This document shows, piece after piece, positions 42,614 to 51,941 of a stretch of 53,919 bases of DNA. Positions within the stretch are counted from its first letter, which is position 1, and each line of letters opens with the position of its first letter. This stretch comes from Planctomycetaceae bacterium (GTDB lineage Bacteria; Planctomycetota; Planctomycetia; Planctomycetales; Planctomycetaceae), in assembly GCA_947476295.1 (NCBI GenBank), contig CANJQC010000019.1:1-53919 (forward strand). The letters are read 5' to 3'. Position numbers and translations under genes: made by a program. The notes beneath the pieces were generated by a model. The model was not told the DNA's origin, did no database searches, and worked only from the letters and a program-made list of their open reading frames with translations.

Positions 42614-45031
42614 GTGGCTGCTAAAGATCTTCAAATCATGCGAACTCGGGCGATCCGAGTTGACGAATCTTTGGGTCTGACCAACACGCCGGATGGCTCA
42701 AGCGATGGGAACCCCATGGAGTTGCTGTTAGGGGCACTCCGTCGTCAGTGGCCTTTGCTGGTCGTGGCCGGTCTTGTCAGCGGAACCCTGGCTTGGTTTG
42801 TCAGCGGGGAATACCGGACCTGGACTGTGACGGCCCAGTTGGAACTCAAATCGCAGCAACTGCCTTCGGCTAATCAGAATATTTATGCCGCGCCAAATCC
42901 TGAGGTGGCGGCTGCGTTTTTGATGTCGCCTGCGGTTCTTCAGCCCGTCGTAGAAAAACATGGATTGCCTGAGGTTCGCTATTTACCACGTCTGCTGTCC
43001 GTGAAACCTGACCTTCGGGCGGGCACTCTGAAAGTGGACTTGAAGATGACTGACAAGAGCACGGCAATCGTAGCGCTGAACGATCTTGGTGAACAATTTG
43101 TGAAAACGATCACTCAGATTCGAAAAGAGACGCTCACAAAGCATGCAGACTACATCAATAGTTTGCTTCTGAAGGCAGATAATGATTTGGGAGTTGCGAG
43201 AACCGAATTTATTAAGCTGCAAGATTCACAGCGATTGAATGGCGATGACCTGACAAAGAGTGCCGAAGTTCAGGCGCTGGTGCAAAGCAAGCTCCAACTG
43301 GAGACTGCTGCTGAGCAGAGATTAAGGGAACAGACAAGGATCCTGCGCGACCTACAGCTTTTAACGGAAGATAGTGCGGCCGTCCGCAACGCGATTTATC
43401 GCGACGTTTTAGAAGGCCGCCAGCGGCATGTGGACACTATTGCGAAAGGCTTAACTAGCGCGGCGCGCAACTCAAGGGTCATGAAGGATCTCCAGGGCCA
43501 ATTGACGAAACTGGAAGCAGAACTCGTCACATTGATATCTCAATCCGCGACCGACAGCAGAAGCGACGGAAGCTCAGTTGCTGATCACACTGCTGCGACA
43601 AGTGATTCGGATCAGTCGGCGACGGAATCGGCTGGCTCGACCGGTGCCCTCGCCGGTGGAGCCTCCATTGTACAGACGGCTGCCGTGAAGACTTCGCCTG
43701 CCGCTGATGTTGCTAGGGCGGCGCTCACGACTGGGTCTGCCACAATCAGCGAAGACGCCCTTGCGTCATGGATCGAAAAGGTGTCCGCAGTGGGAAAGGA
43801 GACGCTGGGTGATCTGGATCCCCAAACTCTGGCCGCCATTCAGTCATCGGAGGAAGAGCTGGAGAGAATTGCTGACAGCGAACGACGTTTGAAGTTCGAA
43901 GCGGAAGACAATAAGGCTGACCTCGAATACTTTAAGGCAAAGCAAAGTGATTTGGAAATTGCAATGAAGCGTGCCACAACGAAAGCCGTCAGCCTGTCTT
44001 CTGTCAGGGCCATGGAACTGGAGTCGGATCTGACGCAGAAAGAAAGTAAGTACTCGGCGTTGCTGCAGCAGCTAGACCAAGTCAATCAGATGAAAGACTG
44101 TCAATTGTCCGAATACATCGTGAGTCGGCCAGCCACGTTGAGTCTCGATGGTGAAGAGTCGAACAGAAAGAAGTTGTTTGCTTTTGCATTGCTGGGAAGT
44201 GGCTTGTTTTTGCTGATTCCATCGGCTGTGATCGAATTATTGCGATTGCGGCCCACTCCGATTAACGTAGTCAGTCGCCGATGGAACTTGCCAGTACTGG
44301 GAGTCCAGTCGCCGGATGTGCGATCGAAAGCGGAGTCATGCGCGTTGTCCAGCATGTCGCAGCATGAGTTGCGACTGATGGCACTGCGGATTCAGCAGAG
44401 TTTGTTTCGGCCGAAGGGGCGTGTGGTCTTGTTTTCCGGCCTCGATCACGACGAATCGCCGATGGGGCTGATTCGCTCGCTCGCCAGTTGTTTTTCGCAA
44501 CGCGAAGAATCAGTGCTCATCATTCAAGCTTTACCATGTCAACTAGAAATCGCCACCGCGAAAGCCAATGGAAACAATGCTCAGAGACCCGTGCGTCCGG
44601 GTGTGGCGGAATTTTTGGCTGGAGAATATGACGACGCCACGCAATTGGTCAAAAAGACAGGCGTTGTAGGTGTTGATTTCCTGCCAAGTGGATGCACCGT
44701 CACGGCATCAGAAGCAATGGCTTCCAGCCGGCTGACTGCACTAATCGATCAGTTCCGCGAAAACTATTCCATGATTCTGCTGTGTGGCCCGTCAACACTG
44801 CATCCGGCTGACCTGCAAATGCTGGCAGCTCGAGCCGACGGCATTGTGTTTACCGTTAACAAACGGAGTCTGAAGACTGTCTACGGGGCAGAAGTGATCA
44901 GCGACCTCATCGAACTGGGCGCTCCAATTCTTGGCTTTGCCGACCAACCACTCCTTGGCAAGAAGGCATTCCCGGCCGACAAAGCAGCGATTGAGGAAAC
45001 ACCCCGCACGACCACCGCAATTTCTGCATAG
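42614..45031 (+). CDS. Wzz/Wzc-like chain-length protein with degenerate kinase domain
   Basis: An 805-residue inner-membrane protein. TM1 (about 48-65) and TM2 (about 519-542) flank a periplasmic Wzz-type domain with long coiled coils (about 160-310 and 415-500) and a Ser/Ala/Thr-rich insert (about 315-380). The cytoplasmic end (about 600-770) has the BY-kinase fold order, but the P-loop position reads SGLDHDESPMG (no GK[ST]), the Walker A' position VLIIQALP lacks its aspartate, and Walker B reads MILLCGPS. The C-terminus has no tyrosine cluster. So it probably regulates chain length without kinase activity. The start is a GTG at 42614; an ATG at 42638 is an alternative. It follows the activator gene by 57 bases. 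Confidence 0.88.
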   Translation: MAAKDLQIMRTRAIRVDESLGLTNTPDGSSDGNPMELLLGALRRQWPLLVVAGLVSGTLAWFVSGEYRTWTVTAQLELKSQQLPSANQNIYAAPNPEVAAAFLMSPAVLQPVVEKHGLPEVRYLPRLLSVKPDLRAGTLKVDLKMTDKSTAIVALNDLGEQFVKTITQIRKETLTKHADYINSLLLKADNDLGVARTEFIKLQDSQRLNGDDLTKSAEVQALVQSKLQLETAAEQRLREQTRILRDLQLLTEDSAAVRNAIYRDVLEGRQRHVDTIAKGLTSAARNSRVMKDLQGQLTKLEAELVTLISQSATDSRSDGSSVADHTAATSDSDQSATESAGSTGALAGGASIVQTAAVKTSPAADVARAALTTGSATISEDALASWIEKVSAVGKETLGDLDPQTLAAIQSSEEELERIADSERRLKFEAEDNKADLEYFKAKQSDLEIAMKRATTKAVSLSSVRAMELESDLTQKESKYSALLQQLDQVNQMKDCQLSEYIVSRPATLSLDGEESNRKKLFAFALLGSGLFLLIPSAVIELLRLRPTPINVVSRRWNLPVLGVQSPDVRSKAESCALSSMSQHELRLMALRIQQSLFRPKGRVVLFSGLDHDESPMGLIRSLASCFSQREESVLIIQALPCQLEIATAKANGNNAQRPVRPGVAEFLAGEYDDATQLVKKTGVVGVDFLPSGCTVTASEAMASSRLTALIDQFRENYSMILLCGPSTLHPADLQMLAARADGIVFTVNKRSLKTVYGAEVISDLIELGAPILGFADQPLLGKKAFPADKAAIEETPRTTTAISA

Positions 45032-45410
45032 TGGAAAACAAGGGTCGGTTCTCAGTTCGTCCTCACGTCGGCGCACCGCAAGAAGGGAACGTGATGAAAT
45101 TCGAACGCCAACAGGGTTCCACAATGGCCATTCGCGACTGATGCGGGCGGTGTGGAACTCCGCTGGGGTTCTGTCGTTATGGTGTGGTGTAAACAGTCCT
45201 TTTGTGCGACGAATGGTCGCACCCATTTTGTTCCGTTGTCATTTCTTTGCCACGGATATAATCGGTTGATTCTTTATCATTTCCTGTTGAGTAAAGCTCA
45301 TTCTTCAAAAAAAACAGAGGATTCTGGGACATCACTACCTGTGGTATAATCTTCTGCGACATCAAGGTTAAAGGCATCTTCTCACCGCGACATCTGATCC
45401 CACAACGTCT
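45032..45410 (+). promoter_or_regulatory. Intergenic region with hairpin and two possible promoters
   Basis: 379 bases without a gene. GTGCGAC-GAATG-GTCGCAC (45204-45222) is a hairpin followed by ATTTTGTT, a possible weak terminator for the upstream gene. TTGTCA (45236-45241) with TATAAT (45257-45262) has a short 15-base spacer. A second TATAAT at 45345-45350 lacks a good -35. Either could start the exosortase gene, suggesting it is not driven only from the sigma-54 promoter. Confidence 0.4.
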
Positions 45411-48400
45411 ATGCCAACACTTAAAAAACCACTTCCCCCGTCATTTCATGTGTTCTTGCTGGTCACCGTGGCCGCGCTGCTCTGGGCTTACTGGCCGGCG
45501 TTGGTCAGTTTGGTGGAAACGTGGCAAGCGGATCCGGATTACAATCACGGCTTTTTGGTGATTCCGATCGCAGTCTGGCTCCTGTGGCAAAGACGCGACC
45601 GATTTCCATCGACGGAACTCCGTCCATCCTGGTGGGGGATCGGATTGATTGCTGGTGCCGGGTTAATTCGCTGGTTCGGGGCAGAGTTATTTATTGGTCA
45701 GTTCGAAGCATGGTCTATCCCCCTTTGGATCGCGGGTGTCGTACTGCTGTTCGGGGGTTGGGCGGCGTTGAAATGGTCGGCCGGGGCAATTGCGTTCCTC
45801 TGGTTCATGGCGCCTCTGCCGTCCTCAATGACTGATTTTTTAAGCCTGCCCCTGCAAAAATTTTCAGCAGTGATCTCCACATGGTCACTCCAGTTGTTTG
45901 CGCAACCGGCCGTTCGCTCAGGCACCACCATCAGCCTCGGCGAACAGATCATGGACGTGGAACGTGCCTGCAGTGGCTTGCGGATTTGTTACGGAATTAT
46001 GGCCTTAGCCGTGGCCTATGTGGTGTTGATGCGTCCCAGGCTTCTGCGTGCCATCGTGCTGCTGGCTGCCGCCATCCCCGTCGCCGTCCTCGCAAACTCC
46101 GCGCGTGTGACAGTGACAGGTTTGCTGTTCCTCGTGGTTCCCGGCGAAAAAGCGCATCAGTATGCACATGATTTCGCTGGCGTGCTAATGCTGCCTATGG
46201 CCGTTGGTCTGCTGTGGCTGGTCCATATGACCATGGAAAAATTCATCGTAGCATTTCAACAATCCAGCCGGGCCGGAAGCCTGCTGGTACTGAAAAGCGG
46301 TTTGGCGATCATGTTGGTGGCCACCGGATTGATCCTTTGGCAGCAAAAACAGGCAGATGCCGCCGTCGGTACCCTGTTGAAAATTGCCGAACGCCATGAA
46401 GCGGATGGCGAGAAATTTCAGACCGAAAATAAAATCAAGGAAGCTGTGGGGGCATGGTCGCAGGCGGCCAGCTTTCTGGATCGCTATTGCCGCGTACGCC
46501 CCAAGGATGCTCCGGCGGCCATCCGACTCGCGGTGGCCACGGAACGGCTCGCCTTCCGTCCGCCTGGTCTTGTCCGCGCGGCTCGATACTATGAACGTGC
46601 ATGGTCATTGCAACCGGACGACATCGAACTGGGATTCAAACAGACACGGCTGGCACTGGCTGGTGAAGAATTCGCTACGGCCCTGGCAGGAGCGGAGAAA
46701 CTGCTGCTGCAAACCGATCCGGGCAGTCCCCAGCATCTGACTGCTTTTCAATTGAAGGTTCAGTCGCAAATTCTGGATGCAGATCGATCGAATGCAAAGA
46801 CGACATGGACTCAGGTGACGGAAACGTTGAAGCACGGTATCGACGTCGATTTGGATGCAGTGTCCTGTTCCTATCAACTGGCCGTCGTTTATCGACGGCA
46901 TCCGCCCGATTCGATCTCAGAAGACCAGCGAGAGGCGGCGGCTGAGCAGGTCTTTGTCGAGTTTCTGACGAAACGTGCTGATGATCCCCTTGCGTGGTTT
47001 GCCCGCTATACATTCCATCAGATTTTTCCGCCCCCCTCCTCGGACGCGGTCCCAGCAACAGGCCAGGATCCAGCCGCCGATCCAGCCTCGGAAACCAATT
47101 CAGCGGAGAACACAACGGCTGTTGTCGGTGTTCTCTCACAAAGCCCGGACGCAGACCTGGATCGTGCCATTAAGCTGGCGACCCTGAATGTCACGCCAGA
47201 AACGCATGCGATCTGGGTCGCCGCCGGCAATCGGGCGCTCGCGACCAAAGAATACAACCAAGGGCGACAGTATTTTCGGAACGCCGTTCAGGCAAATCCA
47301 AGTCACTTTCTGGCATGGCTGCAACTCGCTCGCATGGAGACGAGTTTCGACACTGACGGTAAGCGCATTGAAGAGATCACGCCGGAACAACGCACGGCTG
47401 CCATTGAAATTCTGAAGCAGGGTCTGTCGCATGAGGAATTAAAGAATGAGCTATTACTGCGGGTTGAACTGGTACGGCAGCAATTGCAGTCACCGGAAGC
47501 CACGCAGGTTGCCGAAGCCAATCAGGAAATCCTAGATCTCAAAAGTCAGTTTCAAACTCTGCCACCTGATGTAGGTGTGCCACTTCAATTGGAATTGGCA
47601 GTCTTGGAATCTCAGATTCATGCCGATGCCGGCGATTTTGTAAAGGCGTCGCGGCTGCTGGAGTCTGTCTTGACTTCCAAAGAGGTCGTTGGCATGAAGG
47701 TAGGAAGTGGCTTGCTGAGCAGTGCTTGGCTGGCACTGGGCAGTTATTACGAACAACAGGGACTGGGTGACAAAGCAAGCACCTGTTTCGCGCAGGGTAC
47801 GGCCCTCGAGCCAGCCTCAATCCCGACGGCCATGTATCAGGCAGCCACGGCAGAGCGAGCAAATGATATATCGACCGCCGCCAATTTGTACGAGGACGTT
47901 GCCGCTCGACTTGGAAACCGCCCGGAGCCATGGATTGCGCTGGCACGGAACGAGCTGCGTCAACAACTGGCAAAGGCGACTTCTCAGGGGGATTTCACTC
48001 GTTTTGTTTCGGCACTGAATAAAGCAAAAGCATTAAATGCCCCGCTGGACGAAACAGTTGTGATTGAGGCGGAATTCGAAATTTCTCGTGGAGACACTGC
48101 CGCAGCTTTGGCATTGCTTGAAGATGCCGTAACTCAAAGCCCGAAATCCACTGATCTCTGGCGCAGTCTGGCAATCCTGCGGCAAGCCAGCGGAGATACG
48201 TCCGGGGCAGAGATTGCCCTGACACGTTATCAGGAAACAGCTGTTAATCCGCTTCAGGCGACGCTGTTGAAGGCCGATTTGCTGGCTCGCAGGCAGGACT
48301 GGGATAGCGCCCGTCAGATCCTGACCGAGGCTCTGCAGGCTGCTTCCGATCTGGACGACCAGCGTCAGTTGCACGGACAATTGGTGCAGATTGAATTGCT

Positions 48401-50777
48401 CAATAACAACGCCGACACAGCCCAACAACTGCTGGAGCAATTCGCGAAAAAACATCCGGATGATATTCCCGCGCAGATGCAACTGGCTGACTTCTACTGG
48501 GGACGACAAAAGTTTGACCAGTTCGAACAGATGGAACAAACACTCAAGAAACTTGAAGGAGAAGGCGGCGTCTTCTGGAAAAGTCTGCGTGTACGCCGCC
48601 TGATTCAGATGGCCAACCAGACTCAGGATGCCGGAGAACGCAGCACCCTCTTGGCAGAGGCCAAAGCGATCCTGAAAATGCTCCCGCCGCTGGTGACGAA
48701 CCGCCCGCAAACCCAAGTTTTGTTGGGACGGCTTGCTCTGCAGGAACGTCGGTTTGCGGATGCCGTCCGGCACTTTGAAACAGCATGGATTCAGGGGGAC
48801 AGAACGGGCTTGCTGGCGACCGAGCTGATTTATGCGTTGCAGTCGTCGGGAGACGCGGCAAAGGCTGAGTTCTACATGGAGCAAATGCAGAACCTGTTGC
48901 CACTGATACCGCAGTTGTTCGATCTTGCCCTCGCCGCAAGGTCTAAGGCAAGTTTTGCTGACCTCAACAAATCCACTGAAATTGCGCAGAGTTGGGTACA
49001 GTCAGTCGCTGATGCCGACAGCTACGTTCGTTTGGCTCGGACCCTGCGTCTGAATGACGTCGAGCGGGAACCGCGGCGGACTGAACTGCTCGATCAGATT
49101 GAAGTGGCCTATAAAAAAGCGATCGAATTGGATCCGAAGAATCCTCAGTCGTGGGGTGAATTTCTGCGATTTGTGTTTCGTGATCGGAATGATCCGTTTC
49201 GAATGGTCTCGGAATTGAACGCGTTTACGCAACAGCCGGAGATTTCTCAACTGGATCGCAGTTTTGTGACCTCTCAGCTCCTCACGGAGCTCGGTTTCCA
49301 GCAGCCTGCAGCGCGATCGTGGAACACCTCCACGCAACTGGCAGCAAAGAGTGACAATAAGCAGACTCGGAATCGTGTCCTGATGCTGGCGGCCGAGTTC
49401 TTTGCTGGCAGGGATGCACCACGCGCAATCGATCTTTCTCGCCAGGCGGTGGCTTTGGATCTCAACGACACTACAAGTTTGCGATTGCTGACTGCCCTTT
49501 TGAGTGATGCTAATACGGAATCTTCGCTTAAAGAAGCCTCGTCCCTGCTGGAGACGCTGCTGAAAATCGGCGAACAACCGGGCAACAGCCAAGCAGTGGA
49601 TGCTGACAAACGAATCATCGCATCAGTGCTGTATCGCCGGGCCGTGTTGCTGCCATCCGAGTACAATGCCGCTGATGATCTGCAGCGTGCTTCACAACTG
49701 CTGAATTCCCTGAAACCATCGACTGAGGCGGATGCGGTTCAGCAGGCACGCATTCTTGCAGCACAGGGAGACAAGCAGGCCGCGTTGCTGGCCCTGAGCG
49801 ACCAAGCGCGACGGACCGGTGCCAGCGTATCCACAATTCGCGCCTTTGTTGAGTACTGGCAGGATCATTTTTCAGGAGAAGGAAATTTAGCCGATCGTGT
49901 GCAGCAGACCCTGCAGACTCTCGAAGCGACGCCAGGAAACGAAATTGTCGCCCTGGATCTAAGGTTACGACCGACCAGTTTGACCAGCGAAGACATCGGT
50001 GAGATCGTGCATCAATTTGTCACGACGGTCGTGATCCCGCAGCCAGAGGTGCCGGCTCAGGATGTTTTATTACAGCAAACATTTGCATTGCTCGCACGAA
50101 AGAAGCTGCCAGATGTGAGTTTACGACTGGTATCCGACGATCTGGCACCTTTGACTGAAGCACAGAAGCTGAGTGCATTGCTGATCGTGGCCATCCAGGC
50201 ATCGGGCTCACCGGAATTTGAAGCATCTCTGAGCGGATTGGTCGATTCGCAGTTGCCAGCGCTGAACAATGCAGATTTAGATCGTGCGGCCGCCGACTTT
50301 TACTTCATGCGTGCCAATTGGGTGAAAGCAGAAGAATATTATCAACGATGCCTGAAGCGCGACGCAAATGATGTCGCCGCTGTGAATAATCTGGCCCTGG
50401 TCGTCGTTGAGCTGCGCAGTGATTTCACTGAAGCCGAGCGGCTGATTCAGCAGGGGCTGTCGATTATGGCGAGCAACAAATCTCCCGCAGGCAGCAATTC
50501 CTTTCTACTGGATACACAATCCCAGCTGTTGCTGGCCGCCGGTAAGACAGAACAGGCATTGGAGATCCTGACACCGCTCTCAAAGTCGGCAACTGCTGAC
50601 GCTTCTGTGTTTCTGCACCTGGCCGAATGTTTTCAGAAAATGAACAGAATTGAAGAATCACAACAGGCCTTCGCCACCGCTCAGGAACTGGGTATTTCAA
50701 GCAGTGTATTACCCCCGATGGACAAACGCATTTACGATAACTTAACAGTAACACACACGAAACAAGCCAAACTGTAA
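45411..50777 (+). CDS. Exosortase fused to giant TPR domain
   Basis: A 1788-residue protein. Residues 1-315 are a multi-pass exosortase: about eight hydrophobic segments with the catalytic set Cys187 (ERACSGLR), Arg232 (NSARVTVTG) and His253 (YAHDFAG). The order N-S-R and H-D-F is the exosortase hallmark, distinct from Gram-positive sortases. After the last segment (LAIMLVATGLILW) about 1450 residues of TPR-like helical repeats follow, presumably on the outer face, with a Pro/Ala/Ser-rich break near 550-575. Exosortases cut C-terminal sorting signals (PEP-CTERM type) of exported proteins, linked with EPS production. It may belong to the planctomycete-specific type called XrtU (from memory). 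No substrate tag protein is in the window. The ATG has no clear ribosome binding site. Confidence 0.92.
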   Translation: MPTLKKPLPPSFHVFLLVTVAALLWAYWPALVSLVETWQADPDYNHGFLVIPIAVWLLWQRRDRFPSTELRPSWWGIGLIAGAGLIRWFGAELFIGQFEAWSIPLWIAGVVLLFGGWAALKWSAGAIAFLWFMAPLPSSMTDFLSLPLQKFSAVISTWSLQLFAQPAVRSGTTISLGEQIMDVERACSGLRICYGIMALAVAYVVLMRPRLLRAIVLLAAAIPVAVLANSARVTVTGLLFLVVPGEKAHQYAHDFAGVLMLPMAVGLLWLVHMTMEKFIVAFQQSSRAGSLLVLKSGLAIMLVATGLILWQQKQADAAVGTLLKIAERHEADGEKFQTENKIKEAVGAWSQAASFLDRYCRVRPKDAPAAIRLAVATERLAFRPPGLVRAARYYERAWSLQPDDIELGFKQTRLALAGEEFATALAGAEKLLLQTDPGSPQHLTAFQLKVQSQILDADRSNAKTTWTQVTETLKHGIDVDLDAVSCSYQLAVVYRRHPPDSISEDQREAAAEQVFVEFLTKRADDPLAWFARYTFHQIFPPPSSDAVPATGQDPAADPASETNSAENTTAVVGVLSQSPDADLDRAIKLATLNVTPETHAIWVAAGNRALATKEYNQGRQYFRNAVQANPSHFLAWLQLARMETSFDTDGKRIEEITPEQRTAAIEILKQGLSHEELKNELLLRVELVRQQLQSPEATQVAEANQEILDLKSQFQTLPPDVGVPLQLELAVLESQIHADAGDFVKASRLLESVLTSKEVVGMKVGSGLLSSAWLALGSYYEQQGLGDKASTCFAQGTALEPASIPTAMYQAATAERANDISTAANLYEDVAARLGNRPEPWIALARNELRQQLAKATSQGDFTRFVSALNKAKALNAPLDETVVIEAEFEISRGDTAAALALLEDAVTQSPKSTDLWRSLAILRQASGDTSGAEIALTRYQETAVNPLQATLLKADLLARRQDWDSARQILTEALQAASDLDDQRQLHGQLVQIELLNNNADTAQQLLEQFAKKHPDDIPAQMQLADFYWGRQKFDQFEQMEQTLKKLEGEGGVFWKSLRVRRLIQMANQTQDAGERSTLLAEAKAILKMLPPLVTNRPQTQVLLGRLALQERRFADAVRHFETAWIQGDRTGLLATELIYALQSSGDAAKAEFYMEQMQNLLPLIPQLFDLALAARSKASFADLNKSTEIAQSWVQSVADADSYVRLARTLRLNDVEREPRRTELLDQIEVAYKKAIELDPKNPQSWGEFLRFVFRDRNDPFRMVSELNAFTQQPEISQLDRSFVTSQLLTELGFQQPAARSWNTSTQLAAKSDNKQTRNRVLMLAAEFFAGRDAPRAIDLSRQAVALDLNDTTSLRLLTALLSDANTESSLKEASSLLETLLKIGEQPGNSQAVDADKRIIASVLYRRAVLLPSEYNAADDLQRASQLLNSLKPSTEADAVQQARILAAQGDKQAALLALSDQARRTGASVSTIRAFVEYWQDHFSGEGNLADRVQQTLQTLEATPGNEIVALDLRLRPTSLTSEDIGEIVHQFVTTVVIPQPEVPAQDVLLQQTFALLARKKLPDVSLRLVSDDLAPLTEAQKLSALLIVAIQASGSPEFEASLSGLVDSQLPALNNADLDRAAADFYFMRANWVKAEEYYQRCLKRDANDVAAVNNLALVVVELRSDFTEAERLIQQGLSIMASNKSPAGSNSFLLDTQSQLLLAAGKTEQALEILTPLSKSATADASVFLHLAECFQKMNRIEESQQAFATAQELGISSSVLPPMDKRIYDNLTVTHTKQAKL

Positions 50778-50882
50778 ACAGAAGGTAACAAAGGCAGCGA
50801 AGGACAGCACAACAGGATTTTTTTCAGTCAGATCAGTCAGTTCCGCTCTTGTGACTCTTCGTTACCTTTGCGATCTTCTGTT
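50777..50882. repeat. Hairpin repeat overlapping exosortase stop codon
   Basis: An imperfect inverted repeat: 50777-50804 (AACAGAAG...AAAGG...CGAAG) and 50855-50882, with about 21 of 28 positions pairing. A T7 run (ATTTTTTTC) is in the loop. The motif is of the AACAGAAGGTAACAAAGG-type dispersed repeat. It might end the exosortase transcript; the rest of the 366-bp gap to 51143 shows no gene. Confidence 0.65.
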
Positions 50883-51143
50883 CAAAACTGCCATTTGTTT
50901 ACAGCATCAAGTCTTTTCACCATTCTCGTACCGCAATTTTAATGCACCGAAAATTCCAGCGAGCAACTGCCCGCTAAGTGTGCAACTTATGAACGGCGGG
51001 CCGGCGCGACCGATCAGCCTCTTGCACCGCCCTGCGTCCGAGCCAGTGACAAGAAGTCCGTATCACAATAGCCCATAGGGCGTTCGACACTTTCGTTTTC
51101 TGCCCACTAAATCCTAATTCCTCCCCCTCTTGCGACTCGCATC

Positions 51144-51779
51144 ATGCTCATTCGCCTTGCCGTCCTGCTGTTACTCACCATCGGCTCAACGCTCGTTCAC
51201 GGTAAACTGACCTACCGCTGGGGCATGCCGATAGATTTCCAGAAGAACGACGAAGTTGTCCGTTCTGTCCCCAAACAACTGGGAAACTGGAACTACGTGG
51301 AAGACGCCAAACCCATGCAGGAAGGTGTGATCAAAGAGCTAGGCGTCACCGAATATGTCAGTCGAGTTTACTCAAATGGAACTGACTCGGTCACGTTTTT
51401 ATTGATGGCCGGAAAGACAGGACGACTGATCCGCCACACGCCCGACATTTGTTATGCATCCACGGGAAATACATTCCTGAGAGAACCAACACCCGTCACG
51501 CTGAACGTGGACGGCAAACCGCATGAATTCCGAGTATTACCGATCCGTCCATCATCGGACCTCTCGGGAGACTTTGTGGTGGTTTACGGATTTGCTCACG
51601 CCGGAGAATTTCAGAGTCCCGCGAATCCTCGCCTGACATATCATGGCCAACCAGCGGTGGAGAAGATTCAGGTTCTTTGCAAATGCGACCCCGACAAATT
51701 GGGTGAGATTCCAGAATACGCAAAACCATTCATTGAAGAAGTCTGCCGCTACATGCAGCGGGAACAAGGCAAGAAATAG
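51144..51779 (+). CDS. Exosortase-associated EpsI family protein
   Basis: A 211-residue exported protein with an N-terminal signal or anchor (MLIRLAVLLLLTIGSTLVHG) and an EpsI/DUF3485 domain. Recognisable parts: VPKQLGNWNYVED near residue 42 (family 'P...G.W'), YVSRVYSNGTDSVTFLLMAG and the conserved RHTPDICYASTGN (H-x-P-x-x-C-Y). EpsI proteins are fused to or encoded beside exosortases in many genomes and are thought to act with them in EPS assembly or protein sorting. Here it is a separate gene 366 bp after the exosortase-TPR gene, same strand. Confidence 0.9.
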   Translation: MLIRLAVLLLLTIGSTLVHGKLTYRWGMPIDFQKNDEVVRSVPKQLGNWNYVEDAKPMQEGVIKELGVTEYVSRVYSNGTDSVTFLLMAGKTGRLIRHTPDICYASTGNTFLREPTPVTLNVDGKPHEFRVLPIRPSSDLSGDFVVVYGFAHAGEFQSPANPRLTYHGQPAVEKIQVLCKCDPDKLGEIPEYAKPFIEEVCRYMQREQGKK

Positions 51780-51941
51780 TTGCAATCGAGGTGGGCGATC
51801 AGATTCATGGGCTCAACTCGCCGCATGTAATCAGGATGTGTTCACCTGCCGATGTGATCGTGATCCGCCATCTGGATAATGGCGGCACTTGCCACGGTTT
51901 GACACCCGGCAAAAGCGTGAACATCAGGATGAATGCATATT

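Noticed and set aside
45342-45360. TGGTATAATCTTCTGC upstream of the exosortase gene as a -24/-12 site
   Set aside because: The spacing is eleven bases and the -24 part is poor. The TATAAT was instead noted as a weak sigma-70 candidate.
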